Assembly (NCBI GenBank): GCA_947069175.1
Contig: CAMTDV010000013.1
Span: 14,055,001-14,119,000 of the forward strand
Direction of reading: 5' to 3'
Source of the DNA: Scalesia atractyloides
Taxonomy: Eukaryota; Streptophyta; Magnoliopsida; Asterales; Asteraceae
Length of the DNA: 64,000 nt
Position 1 is the stretch's first letter; each line of letters opens with the position of its first letter. The translations under genes were made by a program, and so were the position numbers. This document shows positions 31,263 to 43,644 of this stretch, piece by piece. The notes beneath the pieces were generated by a model. The model did not search any database. It worked only from the letters and a program-made list of their open reading frames with translations, and was not told where the DNA came from.

Positions 31263-34200
31263 TGACGATGGTGATGGCTTTAAAGGGTGGTGATGATACG
31301 GTGGTGATGGTGGTGAAGAATCCCCCTCAAACCTGAAGCTGAAGGTCTAGTTGTTCAAAAAGCGAAGCACCATCGTGAACTGGACTACACGGTGTATCTA
31401 GGTGTCCTCGACACTAAGTTCAGCTACAATTAAATTCAATTTGAAGTAACATTAACTATTCAAGTTCAATTTCAACTAAAATAAAGTATAATCTTAGAAT
31501 GTATTCTAATCTAGAATAAGAAACATCAAAATAAATCAAGGTTGACCAACAATCGTAGGAGTTGTGACTGCAAATTGAACATTAGTAGCCATGATGATGC
31601 GAAAGGGTGGTAATGTAGGTCTTAGGTGGCCCGACGACATGAAAATGAGGTGATCTAATGGCGTGGTGGATGATCCGGCAACTTGTCCGTCTCCGGTGTA
31701 GAAGGTGCTTGTGAAGTAAAGATGATGAATGATGGGGGAGGCAGGCAGTGAAGAAGATTAGGTGTGATGAATGGTTGCGAAGATTGGGAAGGGAAGGTAC
31801 CATTTAACCCCTTCATGTAACAGTCAACAAACAATCAAATGACGGGATGGTAGTAGAGTGTTACGTTTAGTAACTAGAAAGAGCCAAACATAAAAAACTG
31901 GAAGATAGAGAGGCACAATGCAAACGCCAACAAACCATCGGTAGGCAAATTGTACTTCACTCTAATTTTTTTACCAAGTATGATACGAAAACCTACCCAT
32001 TAAATGTATTTTAAAACTTAGCTATTAAATGATTTTTTTATCAAACATTCATGTTATTTTTTTAAACAGCTAAACTCTCTCCTCCAAAATTCTATATTAA
32101 ATTATACATTCCAATGATTGAATCTTAGTCTTCCTACAATAGGTAATTCCTATTGACCACTAGGCCAAAGCTTAAGTGACAACATTTAGTTATAATATTT
32201 AACTATAAAATGATTAAATTAACTCATAACGGTTTATGAAATTTTCCTATGCATGATGACAAATTTTATAGAGTTTCATTTTCAAATATTCTAACTTCCA
32301 TTAACAATCCCTTTATATAATTTGCATTTTTAGGTTCATCATCTCTTTTTAAGATTTTTAATAGCATCTATAAACCAATTGAAAAGATGTTTTAGTTGAA
32401 TAAATTAACTAAATTTTAGTAGCACAAAACATATATAATGTATAAGTTTTATTTAAAACTATAAGATATGTAGCTTTTGGACGAAACTATACAGTAGATA
32501 TCGAAATAATTTGATGGGGTTCGAATAAAGATGGCAAACGAACCCGAACATGAAAGATAAATTCGAAAGGCCAAATCAGTATAATCAATATGTTTACCCT
32601 TTGAAGGGTATAATAAAGCATCTCATTGAATGGCCGGTCGGATTCTCATACAAGGATCCGGATGTATACAACGGGAAAGCCATGTTGACTAGTTGGGTTG
32701 TCACAATCAAATGTATATTTCTTTTTATATATATATATAAATCTTATCTACTTTTTTTACATATAAATTTATATTAATCCATAAGTATTAATGTATTATA
32801 TTTGCATCGTATTTTCTTTTGTATGAGTTTACAAATTGTTATCACATTTACATGTATATTTATTAAATCCAAAAGTATTAATCAGTGGCAGATTTAGTAA
32901 TTTTTCGTGAAGGTGTGGAATATTTTTAAAGATTTTAGACCCCTATAGAAAGAAAAGTCGGTTCATATCGAGTCGCTTCGGGTCATGTAAAACAAAAGTA
33001 AATCTAGCTAAAATTTATATAATCATCAAAAACACGTCAAACGTCGTTACAAACAAATTTAAATGTTGCCTTACGGGTTTTTATTTCTTGAAATCTATAC
33101 AAAGCATCATCTAGAGTTACAAACATATTTGTCATAATTTCCCTACTCATGGTTCATATCTCAGATAAATTGATCCATAAGTTCATAAAACAACACTAGC
33201 GTACTAAACATACGAATCGCTCCATAAATTTTAATTTTACTTTTCAAGCCATAGTAATTGTTGGTTACTTGCATCTTGTAAGTTCTAACAACCAAAAACT
33301 CATCTAAACAAAAAAATAATACTATTAATGTATTATTTATGCATGCATGTATTTCTTATAACTTTTCGTTATATATATATAGATATGTGTATTTTAGTGT
33401 ATTAAAGAGTTTAGATATTTCACCCACTTCTCAATTATATAAAACAGGGACTTTTAATTGCAAGGCTAGAATAACGTGGAAAGATCTAGGAAGACAAAAT
33501 TTCAACTCGAACCAGAATTATGAACAAACCCCCACACTAAGAATTCCACTCACAACGCATCAAATATGGTTTACCGACTATATGTTGCAACACGTTCATA
33601 CTTTGGATTGCGACATTTTAGCTCAAGATTTTAATTGGATGACTAAAACTTTGATTAAAGAACTGCTATTACTGTTGTTATTGTTATTATAATTATTATT
33701 ATCGTTGTCGTTATCTTTCCACAGTGAATCACAATTTCAAGTGTCCTCCATAAGTTTTTAGGATTGTGTTGAGATATAAGAAATTTTGAGACTATAGAGA
33801 CAAGAGTTGGTATAGGATTTCGAAGAAAAGAAGAAAGTCTCATTCAATATGACCAACACCAGCAGCATGCATCTCATCAAAGTTTGTATAAGCTAGTGCA
33901 CAATTTAGTCATTTAAATATTGTTGATTTTGGATGTTTCTGTTGGCCTAACTACTTCATGGGGCACCTGACCGAGATCATATGGCAACCATGTGTCAGAG
34001 TTCTATTCTGTTACTTATATTTATATAGATATATTGTATTTATTGCATGTTAAAGGTAACTAGTTGATGAAATCCTCTTGTAAGGATGCAATAAGAATTT
34101 GTTCCATATCGGTTTATTTTGTTATGATATCAGTATGGTATTGGCACTCCTTATATTAATCGAAAGAACGAAAAAAAATAAAGTTGTAATATACCCAAAA

Positions 34201-34459
34201 TAATATTGACACGTATTTTACGTCGATAGAAAAACCACACGGTGGAATTGGGAAAACAAGATCCGTATCAATATCCAGAGTGTTAACATTTGTAAAGCTC
34301 AATTTCGACAATTTGTACATTAGTATTAACCCTTGGGGGAATAATTCAGGTCGAACGTTGATAAAAAAAAAGCGCATCATAACAGCAATCTGGAATTTTA
34401 TAAAACATAATATCTTAAAACTTGTAAGTGCAAAAAAAATAAATAAGATAAATGCAATC
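31263..34459. other. Unassigned DNA between the two nests
   Basis: It begins with GGTGAT-rich sequence (31262-31320). Two short frames, 32550-32777 (contains WPVGFSYKDPDVYNGKAM) and 33339-33692 (contains IWFTDYMLQHVHTLDCD), look protein-like in part but match no family I know and are not supported by splice or start context. Either could be a gene fragment. The rest is AT-rich, without clear repeats apart from the inverted partner at 31815-31940. Confidence 0.5.
31815..31940 (-). repeat. Inverted partner of the repeat at 410-545
   Basis: The reverse complement contains GTTTGCATTGTGCCTC, CCAGTTTT, GGCTCTTTCTAG and GTAACACTCTACTACC, in the same order as 410-545. By eye about three quarters of the bases agree. 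Confidence 0.5.
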
Positions 34460-34695
34460 TAAGACTCTGGGGTGTGGTGGGGCCTGGGTTGGGTTGGGTG
34501 GGTTGGGGCTTTGGTTGACATGTGGTGGGGATGGGCTTCATCAGGCCACCCAAAAAGGTGGGGTGTGAGAGTGACGTGGGCTAGACGACGTGGGTGGCCA
34601 TGTGGATATTATATATATTGACTTTTTATAAATAAAACACACCACTATATTATTAAAATAAGTTACATAAAATCCTAATAAATTAAAAAGGCAAC

Positions 34696-35091
34696 TTAAT
34701 AAATCCTAAAAAAATTAAAAAAAAACAACTTAATAAATTCTAAAAAATTAAAAAAATTACAAAGTATGATAAATATTACAGTGGGGAACCCAACGAAATT
34801 CCGGGTTCCCGTCATTACTATACTCGATTTTGGCAAATCCACTCGATTATTGTGGCTAAGGTCGCCCGCAGGGATACGGTTGAAGCATGCTTTAAACCGA
34901 TCCAGCTTCGGTTTCAGCTCACGCCACTTATGTTGACACGTGTTCAAGTTCTGACGAGAGTTTCCAACATGTTGTTGGTTTTGACTAAACGCTTGTATCC
35001 AGTACGAGGTTTGACCACGACTTAGCGCACGTTGTGCGTCAACGATTGACGTAACAAGCACGATCACCTCCACTTCTTTCCAAGTAATCAT
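34696..35091 (-). CDS. Myb/SANT-like protein fragment of the Harbinger-like element
   Basis: From the Met at 35091 the frame reads MITWKEVEVIVLVTSI..., followed by GQTSYWIQAF, QHVGNSRQNLNT and CQHKWRELKPKLDRF. This pattern of spaced Trp residues is that of the Myb/SANT-like second protein of PIF/Harbinger elements, which in autonomous members binds DNA and helps the transposase. The first 49 codons upstream of this Met (to 35238) are probably leader, because a TATA-like CTATAAATACCC lies there on the minus strand (about 35166-35177). The C-terminal part (after about codon 85) diverges from the family and ends early. It is likely a decayed, deleted gene. Confidence 0.55.
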   Translation of the reverse strand: MITWKEVEVIVLVTSIVDAQRALSRGQTSYWIQAFSQNQQHVGNSRQNLNTCQHKWRELKPKLDRFKACFNRIPAGDLSHNNRVDLPKSSIVMTGTRNFVGFPTVIFIILCNFFNFLEFIKLFFFNFFRIY

Positions 35092-35424
35092 TTTTCTTTT
35101 TTTGGTTGGTTTTGGATGTGGATTTGTGTTTGAAAAAAATAGATGTGAAAAAAAATTATGTTTGGGATGGGTATTTATAGTAAAATATAGTAAAAAAAAT
35201 TTAAATTTGATTTGGTTAAATAAAACCGCCATCCACAAATGCTACCCCAAACGGCTAGCCCAAACATTCTGATTCAGCCACCCAATCCTAGCCAGCCACG
35301 TTGTCGCCCCAACCTGCCCCACGCCAGGCACCCTAGCCACGCCAGCGGGGCAACGCCGCTACCCACGCTGGCTCGATGTGGCCAAAACGACGTTGCTTGG
35401 CTACCCACACATAGAGGTGTACAA

Positions 35425-35655
35425 ATCGGTTTTTTTCCAAAACCAGTTCCGGTTAAAAAACGGTCCGGTTTTTTTGGTGGCCTAAAAAACCGGTTATAGA
35501 ATAACCGGTTCTGGTTATTAACCGTTCTTTTTTTGAAAACTCCTAACCGTACTAACCGGTTACAAAAAACCGATTTTTCAAATAATTGATAACTGGTAAA
35601 AAACCGATTTTAAAATCGGTAAAGAAACCTGGCTAAAAAACTGGTTGACTTTAAA
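35425..35655. repeat. Subterminal AACCGGTT repeats, left end of hAT element
   Basis: Multiple copies of ACCGGTT, ACCGATTTT and related strings lie within 240 bp of the terminus. hAT transposases bind arrays of short subterminal motifs; this array is the probable binding region. Confidence 0.75.
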
Positions 35656-36042
35656 ATGCACATTTTTTTATTTTCTTGTTTATTTTTTTTATTTTTTTTC
35701 TGAAGATGAAGTTTTTTAATATAAATAGTTAACTATGAAAATCTAAAAATTTAAATTATAATATCATTAACTTTTGAAACAAACGATTGTTACATAACGG
35801 TGAAAATACGAACGATAAACGTAACAAATGAAATGTGTAAACTTAAAAGAGTAATCCGCAAGAACGTCTACTAATATATATTTTTTTAGTGGGACTACAA
35901 TAGAAATAATATATCTTGAGCCTTGTTTAGTCGTCTTCGCTCGAACCCGATGTTGAACCATTGCGAAGGAATTCATCCAATGCGACTTCTTCGTCGGTCA
36001 TTGGGGTTGTCAATTCGGTTTGGACCTCGTCCTCGTACACTT

Positions 36043-37430
36043 TGTAACATTTGTGTAAATCGGGTTTCGAAAACCCGCCTCTTTTATCAATTAAAGAATA
36101 TTTGTTTATGTGTTTAATTATCTATTTATATAATTAAATATAATGTTTAAAAATAAATTAATAATTAAAGTTTAAAGATATAGTCCATTAATTAGTAAAA
36201 TAAATCAACTAATTAATAATTATTTATTATAATTCAAAAAGGTAATAAGATCAACTAAAGAAAAGCGGTTTTAAAAAAATGGGTGAACCAGGAATCGAAC
36301 CCGGGTTCCCCCGGTTGCACACACACCACAATCACCACTGGACTGCACGCACTTGTTGTGTCTAACTCCGCATATCAATATATATATATGCTTAGACTGC
36401 ACGCACGAGTTCGACTGGTCACACGCAATCCAATTCCATTAAAGAACCGGTCAGATCTGGCAGTCAGATCGGACAACCTTTTTTTTACATTTTATTATTT
36501 TATTTCACTTTATTTATTTTCTCTTTATTTTAATCCTTCAATTAAAATACTTTTATTCTCCATTTATATACATACCTTTATACTTTAAAGAGCTTAATTT
36601 AACTTCAAAAAAAGAACCTAAAGATCTAAGCAAAGGTTTTTAACCTAAATATTAAATTATTTATTTATTTAATTATCACGTTATTATTTTAGGTTAGCAC
36701 TTCTTCGTTGGTAAAACCCGCAACTCGTGCGCTCTCTTTTTCCACTCAATAATACGCACCCACGGTGAGTGAATCTCTACAAATTCCCCGTTTTAGTCAT
36801 GTTTTGGGGTGTATCATGTGTCGTACAATTTCTTTTATTTTATTTAAACACTTGTGCTAATATCATTTCGTGATCAAATGTGTATAATTGTTACGTGGTT
36901 ATTTTTGGATACATTTCATCATTTCAGTGCAATCATTTCATTAGGCCCATCAGTTCCTCGTGGGCCGGGTTGAGCATCAGGTGCCTCATTAGATCGGCTC
37001 CGTTTGATTGAGCCTTCATCATTCATCATGGCATATGTTCATTCAATGTGGTTTGTGATTGGTTATATATATACATCTGTTCACATATGATTCATGCACA
37101 ATTTTATTTAAATAACAATATAATTCAATTATTTAAATGTTTTATCAAGGTTCACTTGCCAACTTTTGTTGACCAAAATTTTTTGTTTTACGCATGATAC
37201 AGGTGAACAAGCTGAAGAAAGAAACACATAGGATGGCCTTAGAAGAATAAACATTTTATTTCGTTTGGAACAATTGTTTGGTTTATTGTTTGTGCTTATA
37301 TGATATTTGTGTTGGATATTCGAAGTTAACTTGAATTTAATAAATATGAAACTTGTTAGTAAATATCATGAGCTTTGGTGATAACCGATCATGCCCCGAC
37401 TTTTATTCCGCTGCGGGTCGGGGTGTGACA
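36043..37430 (+). mobile_element. Short solo LTR of family A inside the hAT transposase
   Basis: It starts TGTAACATTTGTGTAAATCG and ends GCGGGTCGGGGTGTGACA, flanked by a perfect CACTT duplication (36038-36042, 37431-37435). At 1388 bp it is about half the usual length. The CGCCGGA-rich block and most of the tRNA-like array are missing; one degenerate module trace remains near 36391-36430. Confidence 0.9.
36284..36375 (-). other. tRNA-like module in the short LTR, antisense
   Basis: The minus strand reads GTCCAGTGGTGATTGTGG, then a T-arm-like CCGGGTTCGATTCCTGG. The core of the A-box and B-box is kept although the rest of the array is lost. Confidence 0.55.
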
Positions 37431-39629
37431 CACTTCGCCTTCGTATTCCAATTCATCCTCGAGTGTGCGTATGTGTTGACATCTCTCCACCGCATCCAGG
37501 TAATTGTTCAAGCAAATCGCCATCTCAACCGCCTTTGGTGTCAGTCGAGTCCTCCTTATCGAAATCACCCTGCCACTAATAGAAAAAGCACTTTTCGAAG
37601 CTACCGTGGAAGCTTGGACCTTTAGTAAATCTCGGGCCATTGTGGCTAAGATTGGAAATTGATCTTCCTTACTTTTCCACCAAGCCAACAAATCAAAATT
37701 TTTAAATTCTTGTGAAGTCATCGTTTGTAGAAAGTTCGACCCACCATACCGACCAAGTTCGCTACTAGTAGTGTTACCACGGTGCATTTGACTCGACTTA
37801 TCAAACAATTGGTTATAAACATATAAATCTTGATTTTCCATACTTGAAGAACCTTCGCGAAAAGCGGCATTTCTCATTGACTCGTGAATGTGTGACGTGG
37901 TTGCACCATATTCTGTTACATAAACGTCAAACATTTTTGAAAGTTGATCGTTGAAACGAATTTTTGCGGCTTCACCAAATTTAGGGTCTTGTTCGGAGTT
38001 TAAATTCAACTCGTTTGCAATTTTTTCAACTAAAGACCCAGTACCAAAAACATTAAAGCAAGGGTTTAAAGCGGAGATACAAGTGAAAACTGCCGGTAGT
38101 TTGCTAAAATATTTTCTTAGTTTTTCCTTCATTGTTTCTGCCATATCACAATATGACCTACCTATAACCGACATCTCGTTTAATTTTAACCACATTTTAA
38201 ACAAATTGTGAAGCACCAATGAACTTGTAAGATAATAAACCCCCGATAAAGTTTTTGTTGATGTTTTGAAAACTTGAAGCAATTGTGTAACCGTTTCAAT
38301 AGTAGCCCAACCCGATGGGTGGTAAGGCGAAACCTTTCTACGACTAGACAAAGAGTTATGAAATTCTATTAATCTTTCTTTTTGCAAAATAGCCTTTTCA
38401 AACATGGTGCAAGTCGAGTTTCATCTATAAGCAACGTCCCAATTGGTTCCTAAGCATATTCAACCCGTTTACTTACACATTTTTTTATATTTTGAATGTC
38501 TATGCGTGTGACTATATATATGACGTAACATTTTTTTGAAAGCTTCCTTTTGTGGTTCAATAACCTTTAAACCGTCTTGAACGGCCAAATTTATGATGTG
38601 TACAATACATCAACTATGGAAAAAAATACCTTCACAAATCGGTTTGTATTTTAATTTTAATGCATTACCGAAACCATATTGTTTGAGGCGTTGTCAAAAG
38701 ATATTGAAAAAATCTTGTTTTCCAATTTGTATGTTGTAATACATTTGACGATTGCTTTATAAATAGCTTCACCGGTGTGAGGATAATCAAATAATTTAAA
38801 CAAAATCGTGTGTTTCATCATTTGCCACGTCGCTGGTTCAATCCAATGGGCGGTGACACAAATATATGAGTCGGGTGAACCGTGCGGTACGGATCAAACG
38901 TCGCTAGTCAAGTTAACACCGGTTTCTAATTTTTCAAAATAAGAAATTAATTCTTGTTTAGCATTTTTCCATAATTTCAAACAATCCCTCCTAAGAGTAG
39001 CACGACTTACATGGGTGTATCGTGGTTGGAGAGTTCTTTGAACCATCTTTGTGTAGCGTTGGTTGTCAAAATGGTTGAACGACGAACTTTCTTAGATTAC
39101 AAACTTCGCCATTTCCACCCTAGCCATTTCGTAATTGTAGGCGAACAAAGAAGCGCCTTCACTTGCCATGGAGGCTTGACCACTAGCGGGTTGTTGTTTT
39201 AACGCCTTGTAAAACGGTTTTTCGATGTGTTGTCTCAATGTGGTGTTTGCGGTTTCGGCGTAGAAACCATTACAATGGTGACAACGCGTTTTTTTTTCTC
39301 CCATTGGCCATCTCGCACAAATCGAACTGTGACCAAACTTCGGGGTTGCGCTTCGTTGGAATAACACAAACCACCGTATCGGTTGTAGACTCGCCAGTGT
39401 TGACCGAATCATGAGCACTAGAGCTTGTCATGTTTTTTTTACGAATTATCAAACAAGATTGTGAGCGATTTTAAGAGTTTTTGGAGGTTTAGAGAGTGGG
39501 GTGATTGAACCTAAACACCCCAACCCTTTTCTACTAGTTGGAGATGATTTCTAGCCCCAAAAAACTTCAAAAAAACGGTCACAACCCATTCCAACAGTCA
39601 TATGACCGTTTTCTTCAAACATGCCCGAA

Positions 39630-39890
39630 TAACCGGTTTTTTTATAGCCATTATATAACCGGTTTTTATAGCCGTTATTAACCGGTTTTTGTAACCGGTT
39701 TTAAACTATCCGTTTTCGGTTAACCGGTTAATAACCGGTTTTAAAATCGGTTTTTCATAACCGGTTCTGTAACCGGTCTTCAAAAGAAATATCGTAACCG
39801 GCTTCAAACCGGTCTAACCGGTTAATAACCGGTCCGGTTACAAAAAAACCGGTTATAAAAAAACCGGTTTTGGTTACATAACCAGTTTTT
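39630..39890. repeat. Subterminal AACCGGTT repeats, right end of hAT element
   Basis: More than fifteen AACCGG or CCGGTT motifs in 260 bp, mirroring the left end. The spacing is irregular (12-25 bp). Confidence 0.8.
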
Positions 39891-41496
39891 TTTACATCTT
39901 TACCCACGCCCTCACCCAAACCCACATCCCATGGTCTAAAGACCAATCCTTAAAGAAATTTTGATGGCTTATAAATTTGTGATTCAATTATTTCTATAAA
40001 TTACACATAACTCAGTTTTGAATAATATTTACACCAAAACATAGATTAAATGAAACATGTCATAATGGTATTTTGAAAATTTTGTAAAATATCATATTTA
40101 AAAGTTGTAAGAGGAAAAGAAACTATAACTAAGACAAGTGTCAAAATTCAGTTGGGCTACAATATTTTAATATAAATATATGAAAATGTTATAGTGTTTA
40201 AAAGGTAAGTATACATATGTGGAAGTTTGCATATTGTAACTTTAAAGGGGTGTGCCCTTTGGGAAGCGTGTGGTGACCGAAGATCAATTCGTTTTAGTTC
40301 CATAGTGATGAACTTCATCGCCATAGCAACTTTCAAACTATGTATGATCAGTTGACTCGGTCCTTCCTACTAAGGATAAGAATAAAGTAATTGATTTAGG
40401 TTGTTCTTTTTGGCAGAAGGATCCAATCAGATTTGTGGGTAGGTGGATGGAAGAAGATTCATTAAAGTGGGGTGATTTAAATTTTGTCGTGTCTAGCAAG
40501 GAAAGAAAAAAAAAACGTAGAAACAGGGGGCTTTTTTAGGATCGATGGTCAAGAACGAGGTTGTTCTGTTGAATCGGGAAGAAGGATGCTAAATTTGGTT
40601 AAGGAATTGAAATTGTCGATAACGGTGCGGATGTGAAGAAACAGGCCCAATTCAAGATTAAGAGGGAGAATGAAGATGTAAATCTAGAATTCGAAAGGCT
40701 TGGTGAATTATTTATTGAGTTTTTTATATTTAATTTAAAGATAGCTATTAGTTTAAAGTAATAATGTTTATCAAGGAGTCTATTTATTTATTTAATAAAA
40801 TTTGAGTTGGTTTAGAATTAGTGTAGTATACATAAATGGTTAGGGCTAATGTAATTTTAATGTGTTTTCATTGATAAATAATAAAATAGTCGAACGAGTT
40901 CATTCAAATCATGTTTTAATGTTCCATCAATGGCCTGATTTTATAACAATTAGTTATATACATGTTTTAATCTTGACAACAATATTCGTATTTGGTAACA
41001 GATAGATTAAAAAGAAAGGGAGTTAAGGGCCCGTTTTAGGTTGGGCTAATGTTCTTTGCTTTGAAAGATATCGCTCTTACGACCTTACGTGCGTATAAAC
41101 TAGCTACCAATATATTTGCACTTGAAGCCCAATACAAAATTTATCTAGCTTCTAACTGCAAACACATCTATACTAAAAAAAAAACTATAAAACCAAGTAC
41201 ACACATTTAATATCTTCCTTCACTCTTTAGCTAAAAGAAAACAATAGCATTACAAATGCAAATATCCACAAATGTGCCTAGTCATTCATCAAATTAGCAA
41301 TCCATCATTCTTCAAAATATCATTTTCCAACCCATTCAACAAACAACATTTTCTCACCCAATTCGTCAATGATAAAACAATCTACCAAACTTACCCGCAT
41401 TGGTGGTCCCTTAACAATCTGTTGGTGAAAGTCTTTATTTGTGGTTTAGGCTAGGCACTCTAATAGTTATATTTCTTTTACCTTTTCTTTTAGTGG

Positions 41497-41850
41497 TCGT
41501 CGGTAATGTGACATTGATATAGGTGGTTTTTTGTAGTATTGTTTGGATTTATTCTCTGGGATTCTTAAACTTAATTGCCGTCGGTAATGTGACATCGATA
41601 TGGGTGGTTTTGTAGTATTGTTTGCATTCAGTCCCTTGGGATTCTTAAACTTAATCGCCATCGGTAATGTGACATCGATATGGGTGGTTTCGTAGTATTG
41701 TTTGCATTCAGTCCCCTGGAATTCTTAAGCTTAATGGTTATCGATAAAGTGACATTGATACAGATGGTTTTGTATTATTGTTTGCATTCAGTCCTTTTGT
41801 AGTATTGTTTGCATTCAGTCTCCTCCCTTGGGATTCTTAAACATTTTACA
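41497..41850 (+). repeat. 80 bp minisatellite, four units
   Basis: Units contain TCGGTAATGTGACATCGATA, GGGTGGTTTTGTAGTATTG and TTTGCATTCAGTCCC, and end GGGATTCTTAAACTTAAT. The fourth unit has an extra partial duplication of TTTGCATTCAGTC. Confidence 0.85.
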
Positions 41851-42299
41851 ATTCCCTTACCCTTTTCTTCCATTGCATTTGACCACCCAATTAACCATTA
41901 ACCATTAACCATCTTATTTATAGTTGAACACAACTAACTAGTTTTAAGTAATTAATTGTTATTCATTTATTATGCAATTAATTTTCTTTTTAGTAAATTA
42001 TAGTACTATAAATTAATAATCAATCTAGAATTTAAATTTATTTCATGAACTCATTCTAATATTACTAAATTCCAGTCTTTACATATATAAAAATCTCAAA
42101 ATCTAGTTAACTACTCGTTTCTATATTCCAATGACAAACAAACTTTTAACTTGACACCTATCATCATTACGAATTTAAATTTGTTAATTTATTCAGTAGT
42201 TTTTGGCGAACACTTTACGGCTTGGGAAAGTTTAGATTGTAAAGAAGAAATGTTTGAAGATAATTGTTTTAAGAAAACAAGTGTATAGTAATTATCGGT

Positions 42300-42960
42300 G
42301 CTGCATATATTATAAAAGTTTCAGAGTATATTGATGAGATGGTACTCAGAGATCCCACTCAGCAAAACTAAAACTAAGATCAATAATAATCTTAAATAAC
42401 CAATAAAGAATATTAAACATAAAATGAAAATAAGAACTGAAAATTGAGGAAGCTCCTGACCGGGAAGCTAATATATCAATACCTGGTGACAAGGAGCTAA
42501 AGTTACTGTATAACCTTGGAACTTGAACTCAGCAGTCAAAGTGATTAGATTTCTTCCTAAAACACATAAAGGTGTTCTCGAGATACACAAACCTGAATCT
42601 TACCCTAAGAGGCAAAGCTAACCCTGCAAGCAACATCAAGTGAGGATATGCTTACTAAGACTAAAAGGTACCAACTGGCACATGCTCTCTTGGCCAGAGT
42701 AATTTATCTATAAAAGGGGAGTCTTGTTCAGCCCAAAGTAAGTTCACTTCTCTCATTCTCACTCTAAACTTTTATCCTTTCATTTTGCTAAGACTTTTAA
42801 GAACAATCCACTGATTCTCACACCGGAGTCTAAACGGGGGAGGCCACCTTTTACGTTGATACTAACGCTGCTCTTTGATTGCAGATTCCGACCAAGGAGA
42901 TATCTTTTGAAGTTGATCATGGACCTTTACCGCTGCCATACTCTTGTTGCTTTAACAAAT
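42300..42960 (+). mobile_element. Possible LTR remnant with promoter
   Basis: It has a TATA box (CTATAAAAGGGG, 42711-42722), a CT-rich start-like region (CTTCTCTCATTCTCACTC) and a GGAGTCTAAACGGGGGAGGCC string, which resembles plant LTR sequence as I remember it. I cannot find its ends or a target duplication. Confidence 0.35.
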
Positions 42961-43324
42961 ATATAATTATGTAAAGAATTTTATAAAGATTTATGCACGT
43001 GTTTAATTCTGATACACATCTATAAATTTAGAAAGAAAAAAATTTGTTTAAAATTTGATTCATCATGACAATGTATTAAACTGCATTACAACAGTGAAGC
43101 ACACTCGATCATACTTTCAGAGAATTCAATACATCAATCCTTAAAAAAATGAAATTTGTAAATAATATAACAATATTGATATTAAATTAAAAACTAAATA
43201 ATTTCAGAAACATTTGTATGACGCTTGTTTAATAAAATGGTGAGGTACTATATCTCCAAAATTATGAAACCGTAGCTTCATTTGAAATTAAAACAAAGTC
43301 ATTAAAAATAAGAAATATAGGGTA

Positions 43325-43608
43325 TATGAGTATTCACATCCCATTTCTTATACTCATTTTATCCATCAAATTTATGAAAACTAAAAAAAACATCACTCCT
43401 CTCTATTCATTATCATTATTGTTATCCATATATTTTTACGAAAGACTAAAGCAAGTTCTTATATTTATGGAAAATTAAAGTAAATTTTATATTTTTATGG
43501 ATAAGGAATAAGATATGAGAGGGATTAAAAATGAGAAATAAATATACGAAACACTTATTTTTAGTTAAATTATATGGATAAGAAATGAGATACGAACATT
43601 GGATTCTT
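43325..43608. mobile_element. Possible MITE with imperfect long inverted arms
   Basis: The left arm (CATCCCATTTCTTATACTC...) and the complement of the right arm (TATCTCATTTCTTATCCAT...) align over about 100 bases with many differences. No target duplication is clear. Confidence 0.45.
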
Positions 43609-43644
43609 CATCCATATCCATATAATTAGATTAAAAATTACTAT

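Larger units (their letters stand above)
35927..39431 (-). pseudogene. hAT transposase, split by a solo LTR
   Basis: In an intact hAT element this nuclear DDE-type enzyme cuts out and reinserts the transposon. Reading from the Met at 39431, the N-terminus carries a BED zinc finger (VWSQFDLCE..., then CHHC and H...H after a frame change at a run of nine T's near 39285-39293). The middle has the catalytic-region signature LTSDV followed by a stop where the family has Trp (38894-38896), then PHGSPDSYICVTAHW and SFDNASNN. From 38405 a long open stretch contains the hAT dimerisation domain (FDLLAWWKSKEDQFPILATM, ASTVASKSAFS). The solo LTR at 36043-37430 interrupts the acidic tail after ELEYEGEV; the frame resumes beyond it (YEDEVQTEL...) to a stop at 35927. 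Frameshift, stop and insertion show that it is dead. Confidence 0.88.
35412..39902 (-). mobile_element. hAT DNA transposon carrying a transposase pseudogene
   Basis: The termini TAGAGGTGTA (35412) and the complement of TACATCTTTA (ending 39902) agree at 8 of 10 positions, with hAT-like sequence. The flanks CCCACACA (35404-35411) and CCCACGCC (39903-39910) form an imperfect 8 bp duplication, the hAT length. Subterminal regions are filled with AACCGGTT repeats. Without the solo LTR inside, it is about 3.1 kb. Confidence 0.8.
34463..39936. mobile_element. PIF/Harbinger-like DNA transposon, split by a hAT element
   Basis: Terminal inverted repeats GACTCTGGGGTGTGG (34463) and the complement of CCACATCCCATGGTC (ending 39936) agree at about 12 of 15 positions. 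TAA flanks both ends (34460-34462, 39937-39939), the 3 bp duplication typical of PIF/Harbinger. Without the hAT insertion (35412-39902) the element is only about 0.98 kb. It has G-rich and C-rich ends and an internal minus-strand frame of the Myb/SANT-like type. It has no DDE transposase, so it is non-autonomous. Confidence 0.72.
39940..43322. other. Unassigned AT-rich DNA
   Basis: No reading frame with a recognisable domain. It holds the 80 bp minisatellite at 41497-41850 and an LTR-like promoter segment at about 42300-42960. The remainder shows short AT-rich sequence without visible structure. Confidence 0.6.

Noticed and set aside
32550..32777. Exon of a host gene
   Set aside because: Part of the frame looks protein-like, but I cannot match it to a family, and there is no second exon, start context or promoter to support it.
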